Source: Amphibalanus amphitrite (taxonomy: Eukaryota; Arthropoda; Thecostraca; Balanomorpha; Balanidae). Taken from it: a stretch of 64,000 nt of DNA. The number at the start of each line of letters is the position of its first letter. The first letter of the stretch is position 1. This document shows positions 11,214-21,964 of this stretch, in pieces. The notes beneath the pieces were generated by a model. That model saw nothing but the letters and a program-made list of their open reading frames with translations, was not told the DNA's origin and made no database searches. The stretch is taken from NCBI RefSeq assembly GCF_019059575.1, contig NW_024881675.1:806001-870000 (forward strand), given 5' to 3'. Made by a program: the position numbers and the translations under genes.

Positions 11214-11500
11214 TTACGGGCGGCTAGGCGACTTCTCCGCTCTATTGCCAGAGACCCACCGTCTCTGGACATCTTTGGCCCTCGGCATCTTTGCCGAATG
11301 TTGAATGAGGGAAGGTGCTCGCCTTTCCTGAATTAACTTCTCGGTTCGCTTTCGTAACCTATGGTCATCATCAGCATCGTAATAATCCGGGGCAGCATCA
11401 GGAGCCTTAGATAAACGTTGTGATGCCTCTCCCTTATAAATGGAGCAATTTGCCGTACTCAGGCGCTTAAGAGCATAGGAACGCATTGTTACACTCTTTG
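11214..11500 (-). other. Possible exon of unknown minus-strand gene
   Basis: The minus strand stays open from about 11500 to a GTAAGT donor near 11219. It encodes a charged stretch (APDYYDADDDHRLRKRTEKL) with coding-like composition. No homologue is recognised and the acceptor is not obvious. It may belong to one of the multi-copy coiled-coil families in this intron. Confidence 0.25.
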
Positions 11501-11809
11501 CACTACATGGATGGGGCAGAGCGTCGTCTTGAAGTTGAAGAACAGACCGCCAGAAGGCTAACGAGCTCCAGCGCCAGGTGGCGTGCGGTGGTGCAGGAGA
11601 GCTGGACGTCCCTGTTGCCGGGCTGGGCCCGTGCCAGGCAGGCAGGACGTGCTGCTCGGTGGCGGTCTGATCGGCGTGGCCAGCAGCGGCCTTTTGTCGG
11701 TCCCATGGACTCGGGCTGGCATGACGGTAAGGCAAGGAGACTGACTGCAGCAAGGAAAGAGCAATCGTCAAATTGTGTTGCGGCACACAGCCCAATACAC
11801 ATCGTTTAA

Positions 11810-12322
11810 GTTGAAAACTGATTGTAAAAGCTCACAATACACATATCTCTGGCTCATTGTCAGATAGGCATGCAGGAGCCATGCTACACATATACCAAAT
11901 ACAGTGCACAGTTTTCTTCTGTACGTATATACATTGTCGGTCGGTGTATGCTGTTTGTTGACATTTGCGAAGGCATTTTACGCAAACACTTGTTCACGCC
12001 CGCGCCGTCACGTCCGGCCATGATGCCGGCTGGTTGTGCACTGTCGAGCCCGCGCCGCGAGGTGACGGCAGATGGCGGCGCAGTGCCAGAACCCCGTAAA
12101 TATGGGACTGGCCCAGACAGGCGCGTGGCATTTGGACTGCTCCGTTGTCCGAATTGAGCCACGTTTAGTATGTCTTATCTACTGAACACTTAATTTGGTG
12201 AATGACCGGGTGCTGTCGGTAGAGTGCCGTTTCTAGCCGAGGCTCACAGCAGACGATCAGCTGGGCCGTGGTTTGGCGGGGGCCCATGCCACTGTCCCCG
12301 GAGAACATCTCCCAGCGTCGGT
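11810..12322. other. Intronic DNA with a coiled-coil exon-start remnant
   Basis: About 50 bp near 12015-12065 (ATGATGCCGGCTGG context) resemble the start-codon region of the exon at 36530-36732. Otherwise nothing is recognised. Confidence 0.35.
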
Positions 12323-12605
12323 TGTAGGACGGCTGACTAGGCCGCCCTCGGAGACGGGTCCGGCGCTGTTCCCCGTAAAGACGGTGGCCGAGAAGTGAGT
12401 GAGTGTATTCACGGAAACATAGGTTTTTATGGGGTGTCGGGACGCCGTCACGTGACTGGGTGGCCGACGGCCAAGAGCCGGCGGTCCCGTGTTGCTCGGC
12501 GCCCCAGACACCCAGACAGAAGACCAGACGGGTAAAAAGAGAGTTAAGACTATATGGAATTGGGGCCTCCATCGGGGAGTGGGAGGTCTAGTTTCCTTCT
12601 CCACA
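12323..12605 (-). mobile_element. Solo LTR with 4-bp target duplication
   Basis: The 283-bp sequence begins TGTAGGACGG and ends CTCCACA on the plus strand (TG...CA). It is flanked by CGGT at 12319-12322 and 12606-12609. It is homologous to 43035-43307. A CATAAAA promoter-like motif lies on the minus strand. A 4-bp duplication fits a Ty3/gypsy-type integrase. No internal coding region remains. Confidence 0.72.
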
Positions 12606-12611
12606 CGGTTG

Positions 12612-13150
12612 AACGCCAGCCACTCATCTTCTCCGATGTCCAGTTGCAGGGAGGGGTGACTGATTTTGGGGGGTCCCTGCCGAGTGCCTTGGGCTGTTGT
12701 CGTGTACCTGTGCCTGGTGCAGCTGCATGAGCGCGATGCAGCTTGCGATGTCCGGCGCTGTCTTGGTGGCTCCACATCCGGGGACCTCGCAGTTGAGGGC
12801 TTCGTGAGACACTTGTTTTTCTTCTGTTTTATTCATGCAAGGCCATGTCCAGAGAGGCATTCGTGCGCCTACATTTTTAATATGTATTGCCTTACTCAGC
12901 GAATCGACTTGCATTAACTGCAATGCAGTAGCAAACAGTAGATAGGTACATCATAACACAACAGAAATGGTATGCGTTTTCCTACAATCCTGGAGTGTCT
13001 CCAATCTGAGTGTCTGGGACGCCCAGCAACACGGGGCCGTCGGTTCTTGGCCGTCGGCCACCATTGTCGCGGTGGCACGGAAGGCGAGAGAGAGAGAGAG
13101 ACGATCGGTCGGTTCGAGATGTTTATTCAGACTGTGTGGTTTGTCAGCGT
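12612..13150. other. Intronic repeat mosaic
   Basis: The 13020-13110 part is shared with 7780-7850. An AG-rich microsatellite lies near 13085-13100. No gene is supported. Confidence 0.4.
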
Positions 13151-13151
13151 C

Positions 13152-14847
13152 GACTTGCCCGACATACAGGCTTGAAGTTCGGGAACAGAATGTATTGAAC
13201 AAAGCGAGCACAGGTTTATATACGAAAGACACCTTGGGCTTTGGCCGCAATGCGGAAAGCAACGATTGGACGAGAGGCAACAAGGACTGCAACGCTATTG
13301 GTTGAACGAAGGTTGTATGAAACACGCGATCCTTTTTGTGAGGCGGCTGGCGCTGCACTGATCCGACTCTGGTATTGATCCAGTAGTCGGGCCGGCTGAA
13401 ATTGTGACTGTTGAGGTAGGACAAAGGACGCGATATATATAAAGGGTGCCGCACGACACATTGACCTGGCCGATCGATGACGATCTTTCGACACAGAGCG
13501 GGAGTACCTGCGCTGAGAGTCATAAGGTGACAGGGATCGTTGCCGCCACCGGCCAACTCCTCAGTGACATCTGTGGGAGTGCGAGCTGCCACGGTACTGG
13601 TAGTTGCGCGTAAAGTAATCTTGGTTGTGCGGACGAGGAGCCGGAGCTGTGTAGCCTCGTCCGCATGAATGGAATGAGCGACTTCTGTATGGTCGGCCTC
13701 GGCCGCCGCGACCTCTCTGGGTAGGCGGGGCCGGAATGGCAGTCGCCAACTCTAGGCTTGCTACTCGACTTTGCAAAGCCTGTGTATCCGAGTTTGCCTG
13801 AGGTGACTCAACCGAGCAGGTGGCCGGTGAAGGTGAATCGTTAGGAAAGAAGGAAGCATTTGCTTCCAACGTTCTTGCCAACGAGATTGCTTTTTCAAAT
13901 GTTGCAGGATTTTGTGGCAGTACGTGCTGCCGTATGCTGGCTTTTAACCCTTTTATGAAAGCCGCCGTAGCCGTTTGATTTTTCAGTGTTTTTGAATGTT
14001 CATCGAGATCCCACTCCGGTAGTGGTTTGGCAAGGTTTCGTATTTTCGATGAAAATGCATCGACGGACTCCGACGGATGCTGAGAGCATGTCATCAGCTC
14101 CTGGAGTCGCGCCGATACTGGGCGTTCAGTATGAAGCGCCGCCGTCAGTAATTGGGAGAATTCCTCAAACGAAGGTGCATGATTCAACTCGTACCGATTT
14201 CGCACCATATCTGCGACGTTGCCTTGCAACTTTGACTTGGCTACTTTTAGCGCGACGATATCGGGCCAAGCCCGCAGAACTTTGGCTTCCCGAATCTCTT
14301 GAAAAATCTTGGATCGGCTATGACTCATCATAAGGAGAAATAAATGAAGCAATTAGGTGAATGTTAGAGGAAAAGAGCGCTTGAGATGGGGGAGGCACAA
14401 TTTCACAAAGTAATATAGATATGTGTTGCCTCAAATAACGCAGAAAAACAGTAACACTCAATACGATATAGTCGAGGAATTCAGTATTGCAAGTACTGAA
14501 TAAATATAAGGGCAAGCGGCGTAAAATTACGTTATCAAATCATACATACAATATGCCTATGCAATATATAATTACATGCATACAATAAAAAGTCATACAA
14601 AGAAAGGACACACCGCTGCTACCAAAATGTCGGGGGATAAAGGGAGAGAGTGAACTAAGACTTGCCCGACATACAGGCTTGAAGTTCGGGAACAGAATGT
14701 ATTGAACAAAGCGAGCACAGGTTCATATACGAAAGACACCTTGGGCTTTGGCCGCAATGCGGAAAGCCACGATTCGACGAGAGGCAACATGGGCTGAAAC
14801 CACATTGGTTGAACGAAGGTTGTTTGGTACACGCAGTCCTTTTTGTG
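13152..14847 (-). mobile_element. Gag-only LTR-type element bounded by 189-bp direct repeats
   Basis: Two direct repeats of 189 bp (13152-13340 and 14659-14847) are about 93% identical by eye and bracket a single gag ORF. The true LTR ends may lie slightly outside, since clear TG/CA ends were not found. There is no protease, RT or integrase, so the element would depend on others for movement. Confidence 0.55.
13561..14352 (-). CDS. gag: Retrotransposon Gag (capsid-like), no pol
   Basis: An open frame of up to 263 codons, most likely starting at an internal Met near 14328 (MSHSRSKIFQ). The central part has the layout of a Ty3/gypsy-type capsid: LQGNVADMVRN, then FEEFSQLLTAAL, then SESVDAFSSKI. 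The C-terminus is arginine/glycine-rich (RGRGGRGRPYRSRSF) and has no CCHC zinc knuckle, so RNA binding probably relies on basic boxes. A similar C-terminal tail occurs at 35990-36300. The role would be forming particles that package element RNA. The frame is intact, so the copy may be young. Confidence 0.65.
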   Translation of the reverse strand: MLHLFLLMMSHSRSKIFQEIREAKVLRAWPDIVALKVAKSKLQGNVADMVRNRYELNHAPSFEEFSQLLTAALHTERPVSARLQELMTCSQHPSESVDAFSSKIRNLAKPLPEWDLDEHSKTLKNQTATAAFIKGLKASIRQHVLPQNPATFEKAISLARTLEANASFFPNDSPSPATCSVESPQANSDTQALQSRVASLELATAIPAPPTQRGRGGRGRPYRSRSFHSCGRGYTAPAPRPHNQDYFTRNYQYRGSSHSHRCH

Positions 14848-14859
14848 GCATACAAACAC

Positions 14860-15650
14860 ATCTGGTGGGAGATGCTTTCATTTCGAGGCTTGATTATTCT
14901 GTCCATTGTATGGATTGATGTACTAGTGCTACTTCATTGCTCGGACTAAGGATGGCGGGATCCGATCAGTTGGTTCAACAGCACAGTCAGGAGGGTGATG
15001 GCCTGATGAGACAGGGCATTCTGCGGGACCGATTTCCTTCTCCACATATCTTTCCTCCCCCAACAAGCCGACAAAAAGGAGGCTACCAATAAGCAATCAC
15101 GTCCGTCACTCTTGTGACGGGCGAACCGACGGAGCACAGCGGAGTGGGAGGCGTAGATGGAGTAATTCGGCGACGGCAGGCTGCCATGTGAGTCAGGCGG
15201 GTGTTGGCGTTGGACCCATGGCACCTGTTGGAGCTAGCCGTTTGCAGTCGGGAATGACATCCTGCTGGACAGTAGCGCAAGGATCCGCGGTTCATTTGAT
15301 TAAGGATGCGTAAGGATGCGTCAACGCATATACTGGTTGGAAATTCGTATGTATTTCAAACTATACACGCTGAAGCTCAACCATATATCAAACGAGGCAC
15401 TGGTGGTCATTGTAGTTTCTGATGAACGTTGTTGCCCGATGCATCTGTAACAAACGGAAATTGGCGTTAGAATTAAATCATGGATCCTCGCAGCTACGTA
15501 CACTAGCTATCGTGAACAATAAGCCCTAGCAATGGATGGCAAGATTTAATATAGGAGCTGGTATGGTAAACTGGGTATGGGAGTCGGTGGTAACAGTTAA
15601 CGGTATATTGAGTTAAACGTCGGATGAGTCAGCGTTGATGATCCTTACGT
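14860..15650. other. LTR end with polypurine tract, otherwise unassigned
   Basis: On the minus strand a GGGGGAGGAAAGATA polypurine tract (plus 15047-15062) immediately precedes TGTGGAGAAGG, an LTR start shared with 12605 and 43307. An upstream GTCGGCTTGTT stretch is also shared with the element at 34055. This marks the 3' end of another LTR element whose interior is gone. Confidence 0.5.
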
Positions 15651-15659
15651 GAGCTGGGC

Positions 15660-15828
15660 TCAAGAGAGCTCCAATAGGGCCCACTCTATCTCTTGATCTA
15701 GCCAATCTGGCCGGGCGTAACTCGGTGCGGTCCGGGTGGCATAAATAATCTTTTCTAGCCTCGCGACTACAGCCTTGTTTTTTCCGGTGGACCCGCTCCA
15801 GATCCCGGCGGGCGACCTCCAACTTTCC
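15660..15828 (-). pseudogene. Second exon of 99-aa coiled-coil family, frameshifted copy
   Basis: Homologous to the exon at 24797-24964, including the TTGCAG acceptor and about 150 bp of the preceding intron. One extra A in an A-run (GGAAAAAAC versus GGAAAAAC) shifts the frame after about 18 codons. No first exon is visible upstream. Confidence 0.65.
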
Positions 15829-16252
15829 CTGCAAGGAATCATCACAACTCTTAATAGCAAGCTAGCATAGACATCAAATTTAACTCTAATAAGGTTAAAT
15901 TTGAATCTATCACCATTAACTTTAAATCTAATCAAATTAGGTTAATATCTCCATCCGATGTGAGAGCAAATACTGGTTTTTGAGGATGCCAAAGCCTTGC
16001 ATCATTGCATCTATCATTGTTCCCGAGGGAGCAGAAGCAGAAGCATGCGGGCGAGACGTTTCCGGATGAGCCATCGAGACAATCAATTGACCGTTAACCA
16101 ACCGTGAGAATACAAAACTTTATTCGCTACGTTATATATATACGCACAAAAACAAGAATCAAGAAAAAAGAATTTAGTGGTCGCTTGGGAGTTGTCGGGA
16201 CGTACCTGTTTGTGGTTGTCCGGTCGTTGGAGAGGGGTGCACACACACTGCA

Positions 16253-17077
16253 CTACCACTCGTCTGAGTCGCGGTTTAGCGAGCTGGGAAGTTGCACTTG
16301 GAGTTGTCCGGCGGCGTTCGCGCAAGCGGCGGGCGCGTGATTGTCAGAGTTGGCGGATGACGGTGGTGTCAAACCACGGAGGGGTGGCAGCTCCTCCAGG
16401 CTCTGCGACTCGGTTCGCGGTACGGGCCCGGAGCAGCGTCTGCGCTGCGGCAGCTGGCGCTTGCGGAGCAGGAGGTGCTTCAGCTGGGTGGTTTTGAAGT
16501 GGTCCGGGTTGGCGCCTTCAAGGCGGCAGCAGCGCTCCAGGCACGGCGGGCAGCTGCACGAGTGAATTCTGTTTGTTGAGACGGTGCACAGGTCGCTGCC
16601 ACAGCGATGGCAAAATCCGCACTTTGGGCAGAAATTTCGCTGACTGTTGTCCTGGCAGTCGCACGGGTCGCGGGAGATAGGCGTGTCGATTCGGGTTTCG
16701 ATGAAAGTTTTATGGTATCCGCAGAGGCGCGGCAGCACGTCTTGGAGATTAGCCCTGAGTGTGGAGACTGGTTCTAGAAGGCGCCAGCAGATGCAGTTTA
16801 CAGTATATGACTTCGGGTCGATGGGTACGTCGAGGTGGATACGGTAGCCGGCCAGTGATCCGTGGAATGGCATACCAATTACCAACCACTGGCTGATTGT
16901 AATTTTTCGTCGGCTGAGAGTTGCACGAAGAAGCAGATGGAAGAGAAGACGGCTTCTACGGCAGTAGGCTCGATCCCGGTCAGCGGCACCAGTGTAGCAC
17001 GCCGTCGTTCTCGGGCCCAGGGCTGGGGCACGGCGGGCAGGTGTTGGCCCTTGCCAGATGCTGGTTTCTCGGCACAT
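16253..17077 (-). CDS. Cysteine-rich, putative zinc-binding protein
   Basis: A minus-strand frame ending at 16253. The likely genuine part begins well downstream of the first Met, near the ISQWLVIGMPFHG stretch. The centre has dense Cys/His pairs: CDCQDN, CPKCGFCHRCGSDLC, then CSCPPCLERCC, which would bind two or more zinc ions. A basic stretch (RKRQLPQRRRC) and a proline/serine-rich tail follow. I do not recognise the family. CCAAT boxes and a TTTAAA box lie upstream (17245-17292), so it may be transcribed from the minus strand. It could be an LTR- or virus-derived protein. Confidence 0.4.
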   Translation of the reverse strand: MCRETSIWQGPTPARRAPALGPRTTACYTGAADRDRAYCRRSRLLFHLLLRATLSRRKITISQWLVIGMPFHGSLAGYRIHLDVPIDPKSYTVNCICWRLLEPVSTLRANLQDVLPRLCGYHKTFIETRIDTPISRDPCDCQDNSQRNFCPKCGFCHRCGSDLCTVSTNRIHSCSCPPCLERCCRLEGANPDHFKTTQLKHLLLRKRQLPQRRRCSGPVPRTESQSLEELPPLRGLTPPSSANSDNHAPAACANAAGQLQVQLPSSLNRDSDEW

Positions 17078-17244
17078 ATGTATTCACTGATCACACACGA
17101 TTCAGACTCGGTTGAACACGTCTGGTCTCGGTGACGGCCGAGGGTCTTCTGAGCTCACCCCCTGCCGGTTGGGTAGAGCTCGACTCCCTTCGACCCAGTT
17201 CCTATTGTAGGGCGGTGGTCCCTTACTCTGCGTGGCGGCTTACT

Positions 17245-17292
17245 ATTGGCTTAGGACCTTTTAAACAAGAATCGAACGCTTGTGATTGGTCG
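17245..17292 (-). promoter_or_regulatory. CCAAT plus TTTAAA promoter-like cluster
   Basis: On the minus strand, GACCAATCAC (about 17283-17292) is followed by TTTAAAAGG (17257-17265) and GCCAATAG (17244-17251). The cluster lies upstream of the cysteine-rich frame. The arrangement resembles the promoters of the other small minus-strand genes here. Confidence 0.4.
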
Positions 17293-17633
17293 TTTATACG
17301 TCACAGTTTCTCGAACGCACTGGAGGCTTCTAGAGGTGAAGTGTCACGTGAGTAGCTAGTGTCACGCGCTGGTCTCGTGGCTGAAGGTGTTCGGCGCAGG
17401 AGAGTTCCAAGAAACACGTCAAAACCATTAGTGGACATTTAGCAGGCTAAAAGCGTTGCCAGAGAGACATGCGTGTGTTCAGAGAGCGCCGGCTCCGGCC
17501 GCTGAGTGTCCTGGCGCCAGCCGCTGAGTGGTGAGGGCGGAGCGGCATGAATAACAAATGCCGCATCACCGGCCAGGCGCGGGTTGGGACGTACTGTGGA
17601 GCTGAACTGAGTTCTCGGCAGAGGTGAAATGGT

Positions 17634-17694
17634 GTTAATTATATGAAACCTAAAGCGTACCTATTGCCGCCACGCAGGTGTCGTTACTAGTGAT
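17634..17694. repeat. Left copy of a 60-bp direct repeat flanking the N-like locus
   Basis: GTTAATT followed by CTATTGCCGCCACGC and ACTAGTGAT. It matches 21632-21693 in the same orientation at about 80% identity. Both copies lie at the borders of the block containing the coiled-coil frame and the nucleoprotein-like frames. Confidence 0.65.
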
Positions 17695-18353
17695 GAATAT
17701 ACCGAGATAATGTTTTTTTTCTTAAGTACTGGAAAAAAAACCGGATGATATTCTGGTTTGCATCAAAGCTGCTAATCCTAAGAAATGCCATGATCTGTAA
17801 CAGTGCAGTGCGATGACGGAAATCCAACTGTGAACGCGTGGAGGTGCTGAGCATAGTGCTGATGGCTGGCTGCCTACAAGGGTGCTTGGTGAGAGCTCTG
17901 TACCTACTGTACAGAAGACTGAGTACCTGAGTGCCGTGTGGTGGTGCCTGGGGGATGATGCCCCCTTGTTCACATATCCCGGAGTCTGCGGATGATAGCC
18001 ATGCCATCATTCCAGTGAGCTTCAAGGTCATTTCGATGAGGAATCTGGAGCTGTTTCATCAGCTGCGCTCCCGTCATCTCCTCAGCGGTCGTGATCGCCG
18101 TCAGCTCTGATCTCAAGTTCTTGATGTCTTGTTGCAGGCGCCTGCGGGTGTCAGCATCATCCTCCAGAGACATTCTTTCCATCATGAGAGCGTGAGCCTT
18201 CTCCCATCGTGCATTGAGTTCGATGGCAGCCGCCTTGTGGTGGCTATCCGTACCGGGAATGGTTTCAGTCCAAGGAATACAACAATGAGCATTGTCCCAA
18301 CGGCAAACGGTAATTCTGCTCTGCCACGATAGAATCAACGCGGAAATGAGCAA
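17687..18353 (-). pseudogene. Coiled-coil ORF remnant, possibly viral phosphoprotein-like
   Basis: A minus-strand frame (17970-18353) encodes a charged helical stretch (WEKAHALMMERMSLEDDADT, then RRLQQDIKNLRSEL). A second frame continues to 17687. The change of frame near 17975 suggests a frameshift. It lies downstream of the nucleoprotein-like remnant in the same orientation, where a phosphoprotein would sit in a mononegavirus. Identity with any P protein is not established. Confidence 0.3.
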
Positions 18354-18399
18354 ACATTCGCAAACAGGTCAACAAGAACTCCCCTTGATAGCAAAATCG

Positions 18400-19580
18400 C
18401 CAGAAGAAACTTTCACAATTTTGAGCCACGAGTGACGAGCACCACACCACCGGTCCACGCTCGCATCGACACCAACGGTCACTAGCACCAGTTTGTACCG
18501 GTGAACCACGGACTTCACACGAGGCGCCTGAGGCACGTCAAAAGTGCCTCAAGGCTTCGTCTGATCGCCAAAATAATGGTCGCAATCGATTCCTCGGGTC
18601 AATATCTAGCCGCAGCGTCGAGTTCCAGATGTGTGGCACCGGTCCCTTACCCCTTAAACGCCCCTTAACCCGCGCCCCACTGCATGCGCCCGCCATGTTC
18701 AGTCTGTGCCAAGTCAGAGAAGGGAGAGGACGTGTGCGTTGTGGTGTGGTATATAAAGGAGCTGCTGTGGCGTATAAGTGTTGCGTGGCATAAGGAGCTG
18801 GTGTGGTGTTAAATGAAGTCAGACAGTGAAATGATATGGATTATTGGACATGGATTTCATCCTTATTCGTATGGTGAGTGATTATGGTGAAGATGAGTGC
18901 AGGCATTGCTGGCGTTTCAGTTTCTCAGGGTGGAGGCACTGTTCATTGGTTGATTGTCAATTGATTTCTATAAGTATTTATGACCGACTGAAGAATGAAC
19001 ATATTGCAGGTTAAGACTGCATTTAACTTTAAATGTGCTTTAAACAATAAATTAAATGTACCTAATAGTTCATTGGGCACTCAGGCAGTGCACGCGGTGC
19101 GGTGCTGATTTATGTGATGTCCACTGCATCAGTGCATCACATCACAGACTGGTTTATGTCCACTGCATCTATATGTTGTCAAAGAAAATTGTGTAGGTAT
19201 ATGAGCCACGATTGTTCGGTCAGAGAATTTTTGCCTTTTTGTTGCAGTTTCATTTACCTCTACGACAGAAATAAAGCTTTTTAAATGTTCTAATACGTAT
19301 TTGGAGACTGTTTGGTGCAATGGCTGGTGCGGATTTACAGGCGGGGGTGGTCGTAGAATCAGACCCTGACCCTTGATCGTTTATATATAGCTTAGAACGT
19401 AACTTTAGAACGGAGCGCCTTTGCCGCTCGGCAGTTTCCTACAGAAGATTACTTTTTTAGGTTCATTTTTAGTACAATAGAGAAATATTACTGTATGCAG
19501 TTGTAAGCTTGCTGAAAGGAGCTTGAATGCAGTTTTGAATAAACATGTTTGATGAGTTTAATTCGATTCGTTTTTTTTTT
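18400..19580. other. Unassigned DNA with a TATA-box-like site
   Basis: TATATAAAG at 18750-18758 on the plus strand lies in a GT-rich context. No downstream coding frame is convincing. The rest shows no recognised feature. Confidence 0.35.
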
Positions 19581-19599
19581 GGGGGGGGGCGGCTGTGAA

Positions 19600-19972
19600 A
19601 AGAGGTGACTAACACGCACATTAGTTAAGTTACACGCCTGTTCTCAAAAATGCATTTAGTTTATTAACACGCACAGCTTAGTTAGCTAACACGCAATATG
19701 TGTGTTTTGCGTACACGCATATAGCTAGTGAAAAGTGGCCGTGTGACAAACACATGTGTTACCTAACACGTCTGTAGTTATTAACAAAACACACCGATGA
19801 TAGTCAATAAACACGCTTACACGGCTTATCTTATAGTAACCTGGCAAATATTCGAAAACTAGGAGGTGTGTTTCAAAACACGCTATTCAACCTTTTGCGT
19901 GTAATTGAAAACACACTTAGTCATGAAATGCGTGTTTTGCTTACACGCCTATGGTTAGTGAAAAGTGGCCGG
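19600..19972. repeat. ACACGC-motif quasi-repeat element
   Basis: ACACGC or its reverse complement GCGTGT recurs more than a dozen times at irregular spacing. Two ~40-bp direct repeats (TGTTTTGC, TACACGC, TAGTGAAAAGTGGCCG) occur at about 19701-19745 and 19931-19972. The architecture resembles the AGCGA and GGATC elements in this window, but the ends are not defined. Confidence 0.5.
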
Positions 19973-21575
19973 ATAACTAACTAGTTGGTAAACTTTTTTT
20001 ACAGTGTAGAATTTCTTTTTGGCTTCTGCTGCTTGTTCTCTGGCGTCATGTATGGCCCAGGCGCAGGGAGGGTCTGTGTTCCTTAGCCGTTCTTTGATGA
20101 GCCGGGCCTCCTCCTCACTGGAGGTCAGTAGAACCCGCTCTACATCCAAAGCACTCATTCCTTGCATGAGGGTCGCCTTGGCCTCCACCTGTGGAGCCGG
20201 AAGCGAGCCCAGAACAGCATCACAGGTGGGCTTGCTCTGAGCATCCGCCACCCTTTGGCTGATACTACCCAGATTGAAATCTCGGAATGCTGCCTTTTGG
20301 TCTTCTGTCTCCAGGTAGTTCGAGTGATACATACAGCCGATGAATGAGAGCATCGGGAAGTTTTGCTGCTGGTGTCGGGTGGCCACCTTGCTCACGAGCC
20401 CCACATACTTCCTTCCTTCGATTTCGTTCTTGATAGAGTTCAGGTGTCTCATTTCCGCCCCCAGCCAGTGGTGGGTTCCAAATCCGGCCTATTCGACAAG
20501 GGGAAGCACTTGCAGGGCCCAACGCACCGTTGAACTTTGGTAGTTTGTGAAGACTAGAAGCATTTGATCTCTGATGGCGTTGAAGATGGGTGGGAGATTC
20601 TTCAGCCGGGAGTCCTCTATCGAGAGGGCTTCGTCTTCGGCAGCCAGGTTGGTATCGATACTCCCATCCTTGTGCAGAGCCAGCGCTCTCCCGATGAGAG
20701 CCACCACCTCCCCATTCACCTCCTTCGGGGATCCCACCCACTCCTTTATGTTGTTGGAGAAGGCGTCCCAGTCAGGTGCTGCAAGGTTTGCATCAGCATA
20801 AGCAGCAGCAAGACGGCGGCTGATTTGTTTGGTGATCAGCGTGTCTTGACTGTACCCATAGCATAGACAGAGAGTCCCGATAGCCACCACCATCTGATGG
20901 AACTGATTTCTGAGTGCATTGTCCATCTGTGCTGCCCCTTTTTCCGAGTCTGGATCCACGCCAGGGGCAAGAGCTATCGGATTTGCTTCCTTGTCATATT
21001 GTTGGGCATGGAAGACGGGGATGCCTCGATAAGTGTCCAAGGGAATACCGAGAAGAGGGCAGAGGCGACCTTGCCGGCTCTGGAGAGACGGTTATCTGCT
21101 GCAATTTCTGGGAGAAGTTCAGGCTTCACCAGGTATACGGGAATCGAGTTGATCACATCAGACTGGAACACCACTCTGGTCGGTTTTCCGAGTTGGGCCA
21201 TTTTTGCTTGTGCATTCTCGGATAGAGAGAGAGAATCTCCTTGCGCCTCTGGATGTTCAGGAGGAGTCCTTTGTCCTCCAGTATCTCGTCCTGGATGATG
21301 TACAAGACAGCGAAGCGTTGACCATCCTTAGCTAGGCTGCCGGTCAAGAAGAATCCTCCTCTAGGAGTAAGCTCAGCTATCAACGGCTCAATGTCTGACA
21401 GCGTGTACACAGCTGCAGGGTCTGTTTGTTTACCAAAAAGATAGATGTGCTGAATGGATACCAATTTGGCAAAGCCCCTGCCGGCTTCTGCTGCGTCCAC
21501 ATGAAGGTGTTGGATGATCTTGGTGAAAGTTTCGAGGTTCTTCCTCCTGTCCTCTGCGGCCTCAGTTTCGTCCAT
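19955..21575 (-). pseudogene. Broken nucleoprotein-like endogenous viral locus (candidate)
   Basis: Four consecutive minus-strand frames, together about 540 codons, follow each other without a gap: 21575-21153, 21201-20974, 21040-20489 and 20452-19955. Frameshifts occur near 21180 and 21030, and an in-frame stop lies at about 20489, after which the same frame continues. Length and mainly helical composition (for example FHQMVVAIGTLCLCYGY and ITKQISRRLAAAYADANL) would suit a nucleoprotein of a negative-strand RNA virus. I cannot confirm this from memory of a particular virus. Alternatives are a decayed cellular or element gene. No introns are evident, as expected for an integrated RNA copy. 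Confidence 0.4.
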
Positions 21576-21631
21576 GGTGAGTGTGAGAGAATGTCTCGAG
21601 ATTGCTGACTGTTGTCTCGCGAGATAATAAT

Positions 21632-21693
21632 GTTAATTGTACGAAGTCTAAAGCACACCTATTGCCGCCACGCCGGTATAACGTCACTAGTGA
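21632..21693. repeat. Right copy of the 60-bp direct repeat
   Basis: Matches 17634-17694. It lies just upstream of the start codon of the nucleoprotein-like frame on the minus strand. Confidence 0.65.
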
Positions 21694-21964
21694 TTAAAAA
21701 CAGGTTACATAGGTGGCACCGGAAACATGTACTAATGAGAGGCACACACCTTACATAAATCAAATCAAATGAAGATTAATGTCTCCATCCGAGGTGAGAG
21801 CAAATGAAGACTGGATATCATTACTAACTAACGAACAGCACTCGCTCATCGTTAAGTTGACCATCCCATCAGCGTATTATTTCCATGAATCAGGTAATTA
21901 CAACGAGCTGTCCGACAAGCACAGTGATACAAGTTGCTCAGGGTAGAGCATAGGAAATTCTCAC

